Source of the DNA: Rhabditoides inermis
Lineage: Eukaryota > Nematoda > Chromadorea > Rhabditida > Rhabditidae
DNA length: 64,000 nt
Assembly: GCA_963966185.1 (NCBI GenBank)
Contig: CAWZYM010000151.1
Coordinates: 1,856,501-1,920,500 of the forward strand
Direction: 5' to 3'
Below, piece by piece: positions 57,401-64,000 of the stretch (position 1 is the first letter of the stretch; every line of letters starts with the position of its first letter). The position numbers and the translations under genes are program-made. The notes under the pieces are model-generated. The model was not told where the DNA came from. It did not search any database and saw only the letters and a list, made by a program, of their open reading frames with translations.

Positions 57401-60400
57401 ATCCTCCTCTCGAAGAAACACTGCGTCCGCTTCTTCCTCCTGTAGCTGATCCAAGTCGTCCTCCCACTGTTCGAATCCCTGCTGCTGCTGCTGCTGCTGC
57501 TCTTCCAGAAACCGTATACGCTCCCGCAGTGCTTCCAGATTGTCAAAGTGCTGGACGAGAGCCTGCCCATGTGGTGCTCCTTGCTTCCGGACGGGTACCG
57601 GCGGCCGCGAGACGGATGCTTGCGCGACGAACACTGAATGACAATCACATAATCACAAGTAAAATTCACCCCATCGAAAACACAAGGTAAATTGAAAGAG
57701 TGCAGCCTCACCTTGTTGAGTGCGATCAGGCGATACTTGTTCGAGTGTTCTGCCCATCTCCTCCTCCTCCTCTCCATAATGCTGGTCATTCAGCGGAGTC
57801 AGCTGGTGCTGTTGGCGTTGAGGATGTTGGACAAGAGCCTGCCCATGTGGTGCTCCTTGCTTCCGGACGGGTACCGGCGGCCGCGAGACGGATGCTTGCG
57901 CGACGAACACTGAATGACAATCACATAATCACAAGTAAAATTCACCCCATCGAAAACACAAGGTAAATTGAAAGAGTGCAGCCTCACCTTGTTGAGTGCG
58001 ATCAGGCGATACTTGTTCGAGTGTTCTGCCCATCTCCTCCTCCTCCTCTCCATACTGCTGGTCATTCAGCGGAGTCAGCTGGTGTTGCGCGACGTCCTTC
58101 TTGCTATTTGCCATCTGCATTGCTTTTTCCGGCACGCGAGATAGCCGCTGTTTTCCTAAAACATCAAAATGAAAAATAATCATTTTATAACACACTTTAT
58201 ATTTTGTATAATAATAACTGTCGAACACCTAATTTGTGTACGTTTAGTAGGAAAAAGTTAATCAAATTAACTGAATAAATTTATTCACCTTTGACAAGGG
58301 GACATCTTTCGATTGCCCGACGAGCGACATCTACCGCTCTTCCGAAATCCAGACCTGAAATAGATAGGTTTCACTCATGAAATACACCAATAAACGCACC
58401 TTTCTTCGCTGATTTTTCCTTCCGTCTCAATGACAGGTCGGGTTCCGAAATATCTTCACCGAAAATGAACAAGCCTAAAAAATAAATTAAAAATTAAAAA
58501 TCAAAGAAATCAAACAAACAACACAAACAAACACAAATCACTCACCTTCATCGAAAACTCGCTTATTTGGAGTTAGGGATCGACCACTTCTTCTCAAGGG
58601 ACGGTCGTCCATTAGCCTGGAAACCAATATATAAATAAACAACACCATAAATAAACAACGAAGAGAAAAAAGGAAATTTATCACGAGATTTGCGAAAATG
58701 GTCCCGCAACGAATATTGCAGTTCCGTTATACGTATCTGCAGTTCCGTTACATTTGTCATACGGAGTGGCAAATTTTAAGAGGAACACTTTTATTTTGCG
58801 GTTCCGTTATAATTTCAATACCATGTTACGGTATGCAGTTCCGTGTTTCTGCGGGTCCGTAATACGGCCCGCACCGGCACATCCATGGGGTCGACGTGGT
58901 TGACGCGGCGGCGGCGCACAATCTCCTGTCGTCTCTCGAGGGACAGCCTGGACACGCCGGCGTGCGTCCGCCCGCCCGACCAGCCAGAGCCACTCGATCC
59001 GAGGTAGTCCGGACGGCGGCCGCGCGCGGCAGGATAGCCACCGTCCGAGTCCTGCGAGCAAACCTATTAACTTCATCGGCAACAGGCCGCACTCACACTG
59101 TCCTCCTCGCTGCTACTGCTCTCAGTCTCCTCATCCTCCTCCTCGTTCGAGCTCTCGGCGTCGTCGTCGTTGGAAGCAGGCTGCAGCATAGAGCATTTCA
59201 ACATGTTATTCATCAGCTCCACTCACCTCAACCTCGTCTTCCTTCTTCACAGGCGTGCGCGTGTTCTCCTCTTGCTCTTCTCCGACCGCAACCTCCTCAC
59301 CACCATCGCTCTCTTCATCTTGCTTTTCATCCTCCTTCTGCTCCTCCTTCTCCGTTTCACCGCGCTTTCCGGATCCCTCGATGATCAGACTCGTATCCAC
59401 ATCCCTCCACGACCTACGAGGCGCCTTCTTCACCGGAGCCACCGACGAGTCAGATTCCTGAAACGACGACACTTATACCGTAATCCGAAGCTGAACACAT
59501 TCATATTCCTACGGACTCACCTCCGCATCTTTTTCCTTCTCGTCTCCAGCCTTCTCTTTCAGCTTGTTCTTGGATCCGGCGGGACGACCACGCTTCTTCT
59601 GAGTGGTCTCGTTCTGCTGCGCAGTTGCCTTCTCCGCCAACTCCGTTTTCACCACGACGTCGTCGGTCGTATCCTGAACATATACACTTATAACTCGCAG
59701 TAATTGAAGCTGTAATACCTTATCTTTCACGTCTCGAGACGATGCGTCTTCCTGCTTGGGCTTGTTCTTGGATCCAGGCGGGCGGCCGCGCTTCTTCGGA
59801 GGAATCTTCTCCCGCGCAGTCTCCTTCTCCACCACCGGAGACGCGTTAGACTACAAACAAAACACATTCAAGATTAAAAAACACCGGATGCCTTCCGCAT
59901 TTCACCTTGGTCAGTGGTACGTTGTTCGACTCCTCACAACATATGTACATGTATGTTCTGTTTGTTCCAGATGTGAAAACACCAACACTCACATCGTCTT
60001 CCTTGCCGCTCTCGTCGGCGGCCTTCCTTGCCGCAGCCTCGAGCTCAACTTTCGACTTGCGACCAGGTTTCTTCCGCGCAGGAGTCGCACTACAATATCA
60101 ACCATGAAACAAACAACAACAATAACAAAAACCAGTCCTACCTCTCCGCATCCTTCTCCTTCTTAGCTGCCTTCTTCTGCGTCGGCGTCACACTTGAACA
60201 CACATAGTAAACATTGCTATCAACTGGTTTGTTACTTTTCTATATAAAATGAAATAACATCAAACGTACCTCTTCTTGCTGTCGGTCACCTCCTGCTTGG
60301 CCACATCCCCGCCGCGGCTGCGCCTGCCCGATCCTTCCAAAATGAGACTCTTGTCCACATCCCTCCACGAACGACGAGCCGTCTTCTTCTCCAATGGTTC

Positions 60401-60535
60401 CTACACAGGGACGTAGCGGACAAAAACACACAATACAAAACGTATCGCAACAGTAGTACCCACCTGTTCGGTCTCAGAAGCTTCCTCAGCAGGCACCTCC
60501 TCTTCTATGTGAGTCCGCTTCACACGCTTACCCAT
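52450..60535 (-). CDS. AT-hook nuclear protein with duplicated modules, intron 9 occupied by a Mutator-like element
   Basis: Eleven exons join in phase (1293 nt, 430 residues): 60464-60535, 60270-60400, 60142-60192, 59993-60089, 59719-59850, 59521-59673, 59227-59457, 59097-59180, 58875-59051, 52612-52762 and 52450-52463. Start MGKRVKRTH, end RLIDIEI. Two AT-hook cores, KKRGRPPGSKNKPK and KKRGRPAGSKNKLK, should bind AT-rich minor groove. A second motif also occurs twice: RRSWRDVDKSLILEGSGRR and RRSWRDVDTSLIIEGSGKR. The rest is Lys/Glu-rich, with a strongly acidic segment (NEEEDEETESSSSEED) and a C-terminal conserved-looking region (RRQEIVRRRRVNHVDPMDVP, IDNPYLRRQTVREEG). Family not recognised; chromatin role inferred. 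Intron 9 is 6.1 kb because of the element at 52852; the original intron would have been about 85 bp. Confidence 0.82.
53468..54443. repeat. Tandem array of about 3.8 units, 253-273 bp each
   Basis: Units begin GCGATTCACATCAGTCTGGA at 53468, 53725, 53978 and 54251. They are almost identical outside a CT microsatellite of variable length that sets the unit size. Each full unit includes, on the minus strand, a candidate acceptor, the codons LGDK and a GTGAGT donor, so a small exon is multiplied at the 3' end of the MULE transposase gene. Confidence 0.92.
54432..56778 (-). CDS. MULE transposase with zinc-binding N-terminus
   Basis: Starts MA(G) at ATG 56778. The first large exon reads YVTKKGAHRFYDSDW, and a later one has CDHPGCDGRAQLLQLYTGEL ending KAHKVPHG, a C..C..H.H pattern like the FLYWCH/WRKY-type domain found in MULE proteins. 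The catalytic domain follows: WSCDGTFRVCRD (first Asp), VPLVYGILTGESRLVYDKFW, then GDGEMASSASFLAEFPASRV (second Asp) and the characteristic C-x2-H in RCAFHRR. Later exons carry AQEAWHHHAFHDLNKNGCPD and a basic KRMKKRKRQDNNN. About a dozen exons were read; not every junction was checked, and the 3' end merges into the tandem array, so the stop is not fixed. No disabling stop or frameshift was seen in the DDE region. Confidence 0.8.
56932..58612 (-). CDS. Second MULE gene, unknown function, with an internally duplicated exon
   Basis: Starts MDDRPLRRSGRSL at ATG 58612. First exons in phase: 58546-58612, then exons reading LFIFGEDISEPDLSLRRKEK, DFGRAVDVARRAIERCPLVK and KQRLSRVPEKAMQMAN. A segment follows that ends YGEEEEEMGRTLEQVSPDRT. 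The next exon pairs VFVAQASVSRPPVPVRKQGA with the same Glu-rich end, and the one after repeats VFVAQASVSRPP before a coiled coil (LEALRERIRFLEEQQQQQQQ) and an acidic region. Downstream exons (about 57290-56932) include KFTAGQPRRITSDVFLNFQL and DYRGRIYCDP. It could be the N-terminal part of a longer transposase transcript, or a separate accessory protein. No family recognised. Confidence 0.6.
57555..58078. repeat. Direct duplication, about 276-bp offset, inside the second MULE gene
   Basis: The block starting GCCTGCCCATGTGGTGCTCC at 57561 recurs at 57837. Identity over most of the unit is close to complete, including the exon, its intron and the next exon's Glu-rich end. The copies differ by a few bases (for example CATTATGG against CAGTATGG on the minus strand). 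The result is an in-frame repeated exon. Confidence 0.9.
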
Positions 60536-61157
60536 TCTGAACAACTTGCATCAATTGAAAACAAAAACAGAACAAAGAAATAACAAACAAATTGCGAAAA
60601 AAATAGTAGTGAGAAACCGAAACATGTTGCACGAAACTGCACATCTCAATACACTACTTTCTACCGTACTCATCTCAAAAAATTCAAACTCAGCTATCTT
60701 TTCCATATATTTATCATTATTAACATAAGATCATAACAACATAACTAGAAATCCAAAAAGAAGAGAGCGCTGGATCAAAAACAATCGGGTTGACGTGAGA
60801 GAGCAAAACACTATTGACAATAGTACAGAGAGCACATAAGTTACGGAGTGAACGGCTACTATAAGCAGCCTAGAAGAAGACATGTACATTCAGTCGACGG
60901 CAACATTGTGTGGGCTGAGAGTGTGTGAGTGGAGGAGAAGGGGGAGTGGGAGTGGGAGTGAGGGAGTGAGCGGCGGCCCGTGGAGAGTAGTGGGTGCCGG
61001 ACCGGCGCGACCCGACACACAACCGCCGGCCCGGCACATCCTAGCTAGCGGAGGCCCAACGAAGAGACAACACACAATCAACACGCAGAAACTGGGAGAG
61101 AGAGAGGAAAAGCAGGGGACCCGTGAGAGCGAGAGCCGCTCGCAAGCTCCTTCCTCC
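60536..61157. other. Intergenic gap between kinase and AT-hook genes
   Basis: No coding exon seen. This is the presumed AT-hook gene promoter and kinase 3' region; it contains a G-rich stretch (about 60935-61050). Confidence 0.5.
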
Positions 61158-63652
61158 TTATGACGACGCAGCGGGCGCGGCCGGAGACGCGCTCGGCTTC
61201 GAGGCGGCGCCGTTCGAGGCAGCTGAGCCGTTCAGTAGCCTGCAATACATTCATGACGACCCACGCAACACTATTTTGTTGACCGTCCTTCTTCAAACAC
61301 TTCTTTCAAAATTCAAATGATACCAGGTACAACAGTAGTTCCAACGCCCACCTCTGATGTTGCGGGAGGTACTTGGTGAAGTAGGGGTGTTCGAGTGCCT
61401 TGTCCAGAGTGACGCGGGAGGAGGGCTCATAGTCGAGCATCTGCTCGATCAGATCGAAAAGGTCAGTGTGCTCCGGCTCGTTCGACTGCTGGTAACGCTG
61501 CAACACACAATCATCAGAAACAAATACATCGATCAATGAGCGATCAATAACCACTGATCCACGACTATAATCGTTATTCAAGCAAACATTATAATTACTA
61601 CTGTTAACCATTCAATCCGATCAATCGATAATCAATACCCACCCTGAGCGGCTTGCAGTTCTCGCGCACATACTGTCCGTCAGACGACTTTTCGCTCCAG
61701 TCCAGACGACCATTGTGGAAGTACTTGGTCCTGAAAGCAGCCCATAATCACTGATCTCTAAAAATCAAACAGAACGAGATGTCCTTTCCCACTCCCTGAC
61801 TAATACCGGGCTGTTGCCATCCCGAATGATCAACGATACTCAGATACTCTCCGCTCACTTTGTCTTCCTGCACATCCTGTATGGGATGGCTCCGAGTATC
61901 CTGTCCATCATGGCGAGGTGTTCCCTGTTGTCGTGTGTCTGGAATAGAGTGAGGCCCATGTACAGCTCGAACAGGATGCAGCCGATCGACCACACGTCGC
62001 ACGCCTGCGCCCAGCCAAGCTCTGAAACAACAAAATATTTCATTTTTCATTCAAATACTTTTTCGAATCGTTATTAGGGTTCACCTATAGTGTGTTTGTG
62101 AAACCATTATGTTCTAGACTTGACAATATGTACTAATACGAAATATGTTGGCCTACAAAACGAAATCAACGACGAATTGTCGCCCAGCACTCACATGTGA
62201 ACTAAATGCAATCGTGAAACACATACAATGCGAGTGAAACTGCGACATACCGAGGATGACCTCCGGCGCCCTGTAGTGTCTGGTGGAGACGATGGTCGAG
62301 TGGTGTTCGTGGTCGAAGGTCGCCGAGCCGAGGTCGATCAGCCGAACCGTCGCGTCCTTCATCAGCATCATCTGAAAACACACAACATCCTCTACAATCA
62401 CATGATTCTATATATTATAATAATGTAAGACAACAACCAAAACAACAATGAATCAAGTGCGCACCTTCCTCTTCTTGCCACTGCCCTCCTCGACAGTATA
62501 GTCAGAGTGGACGAACAATATGTTCTCCGGCTTCAGGTCAGTGTGCGTCAACTTCGAGTCGTGAAGGAACTACAAAATGATAATGAATCAAAGAAAAAGA
62601 GTGAGAAATCTCTACCTTGACTGCGTAGCAGAGCTGGTATGCAATGTATCGCGCCTGCTCCATAGGATACGGCTGGTACGAGTTGTTCTTCTACAATCAG
62701 TCAAATTAATCAATCAATATTATAACTATTCACGCAATCAATAAATCAATATCTTACCATAAAGTCGAACACACTCGGCCCGAGCAGCTCGAACATAAGG
62801 CACATGTGTCCATAGTAGTCAAAGTGCTGCGTCAAGTGGATCACCAGACTGCAAATTGATTGATTGATCAAAAAGTTATGACGTCATCAACCCATACACA
62901 ATGACGCCACCAGCCGGGAGGTGTTCACTCAATCCATCTCCTGTTACACAACACTCACTCACTCGATCCCCTCCCTCTCTCTTCTCGCTCACTCAACTCG
63001 AAATTCTTGGAAAACTCAGGCTATCCCTCAGCTGACACTCAGTGGTCAAAAACGAGAAGGGGTATCCAAGTATCACTCGAACAACATTACACAACAACAC
63101 AACATGCTTGCTCTCGCTCCACGCACATCACACACCACGTCATACATTCGTAAAGGAGAAAAAATGCAGAAATCAAAGACAAAGTGGACATAGACACGGG
63201 AAAACCGAACACATCTGGACACAATTCAATCATCCACCCTCACTCCTCACTCAAAACCACTCTCGCGCATCCCATACATATCTCACTCCAAACAATCAAT
63301 CAGACGCACTCACTCACACAGTGTAACACCAACATCAACATTCATCACCAAATACAAGACAGTATTCAAATAAGGCACGTGACTCACTGTTTTCCTTTGG
63401 GGTCCTTCTCTTTGAGCTTGTTGAGGACGTTGATCTCCAGCTTGGCAGCCTCCCTGTACTTGCTCACGTTCTTTATAATCTTCAGAGCCATCTGCGGACC
63501 GCCTGGCTTCTCCTGAAACGCCATTTTCAACACACATCACTAACACTGTCAATCAATCAAATTCGATCAATATTCATACATCATGTTTACCTGATCCAAT
63601 ACTCGCACAACCTTGCCGAACGTGCCCTCGCCAAGAGTCGACTGGATCACAT
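61158..63652 (-). CDS. CLK/LAMMER dual-specificity kinase, 5' part outside the window
   Basis: Nuclear kinase that phosphorylates SR splicing factors. Nine exons join in phase: 63591-63652, 63388-63512, 62758-62848, 62616-62690, 62465-62569, 62251-62371, 61859-62021, 61643-61730 and 61352-61497, plus the last exon 61158-61239. The reading begins inside the kinase domain. Landmarks: Gly loop [32 protein letters not shown] (the Lys and C-helix Glu); [29 protein letters not shown] (the family's HTDLKPEN catalytic loop); DLGSATFD (DFG equivalent); [25 protein letters not shown]; and the LAMMER motif as [11 protein letters not shown] (usual form ...MERILG). The domain ends [13 protein letters not shown], then a short Ala/Ser-rich tail. 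The N-terminal regulatory region lies beyond 64000. Confidence 0.93.
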
Positions 63653-64000
63653 CTAAAAATGTCCGAACTTGATAATTCATATAATAATACACTTGTTACG
63701 CAATCGATGAATATGCTCATTCTCATTCCCCCTTCCCTCTCCTCTCATATCACTACTCACTCTCTCACTTCCTTGCCGCAACATTACAACCCCTCATATC
63801 CTCTTAATTCCATCCACACCCTAGCTCACTCTCTCTCCCCACATGCCCCCACCCATCCCTCTCTCACTCCCTCTCTCTTCTCAAAACGAGAGAAAGGGAT
63901 GAATGAGCCTCCTCAGTCGTCCCTCCCTCTTCCTCCCTCCTTGCTCCTCCATCAATTCACAAAAACACCAGCTGATCGGATAGCTCAAGACTCGAGATGA
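63653..64000. other. Kinase intron running off the window
   Basis: No further coding exon recognised before the right edge. CT-rich intronic sequence is present. Confidence 0.6.

Larger units (their letters stand above)
52852..58869 (-). mobile_element. Mutator-like DNA transposon (MULE), 6018 bp, two genes
   Basis: Terminal inverted repeats start GGCCGTATTACGGACCCGCA and match for about 35 bp. The element is flanked by the 9-bp duplication CGCACCGGC (52843-52851 and 58870-58878). Subterminal copies of AACGGAACTGCA and near variants occur at both ends (about four on each side), plausible transposase-binding sites. Inside, on the minus strand, are a MULE transposase gene and a second gene. 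The 9-bp duplication and the DDE domain together identify the superfamily. The element has two internal tandem duplications (53468-54443 and 57555-58078). Confidence 0.9.

Noticed and set aside
31105..64000. A CRISPR array, bacterial operon or phage-like system
   Set aside because: The sequence is eukaryotic throughout, with spliced genes. The only regular arrays are microsatellites and the transposon minisatellite.

Overview
This window is from a nematode genome, most likely a free-living rhabditid or diplogastrid. Three things point there: a 300-residue cuticle collagen, a Sre-like seven-transmembrane chemoreceptor, and genes split into many small exons by mostly 40-400 bp introns ending in TTTCAG or TTGCAG. 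I cannot name the species. Dinucleotide GA/CT tracts are abundant and generate many false open frames. Coding exons were rebuilt by hand from splice signals. For the genes called complete, every exon phase joins and the total is a multiple of three.

Layout. 0.8-3.3 kb (+): RGS protein of the RZ type (RGS17/19/20-like). 4.2-6.4 kb (-): four-pass membrane protein, 5' end missing. 6.4-10.4 kb: microsatellites, no gene resolved. 10.4-11.3 kb (-): 170-residue Cys-rich orphan. 12.8-20.7 kb (+): 629-residue predicted secreted orphan in 20 exons, with two transposon complexes in its introns. 21.1-25.9 kb (-): PRDM14-like zinc-finger factor. 28.2-31.1 kb (-): ceramide synthase. 31.9-32.7 kb: 820-bp MITE with 9-bp target duplication. 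33.1-34.0 kb (-): CHRAC1-like histone-fold protein. 34.5-35.3 kb (-): small acidic/basic protein. 35.7-37.3 kb (+): Sre-like receptor. 37.7-43.6 kb (-): 964-residue zinc-finger protein in 27 exons, built from three copies of one module. 44.0-49.5 kb (-): molybdenum cofactor sulfurase (MOCOS), with an antisense reverse-transcriptase fragment in one intron. 50.0-50.7 kb (-): 119-residue coiled-coil protein. 51.0-52.1 kb (-): cuticle collagen. 52.4-60.5 kb (-): 430-residue AT-hook protein, one intron of which now holds a 6.0-kb Mutator-like element. 61.2 kb to the right edge (-): CLK/LAMMER kinase, 5' part outside the window.

The most striking signals are in the mobile DNA. A Mutator-like element (52852-58869) with an apparently intact DDE transposase and a second gene sits between 9-bp duplications that straddle a host exon/intron junction. 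The duplication plus the element's own first bases re-create a usable 5' splice site, so the host frame survives. Separately, four foldback elements and one solo copy each contain tRNA-like sequence with A-box and B-box-like blocks. One foldback pair encloses a decayed non-LTR reverse transcriptase, and the solo copy begins exactly at a 5' splice site.

No operon-like cluster with an obvious shared pathway is evident. The genes are ordinary cellular functions (G-protein signalling, sphingolipid synthesis, chromatin, Moco sulfuration, cuticle, splicing kinase) mixed with orphans.
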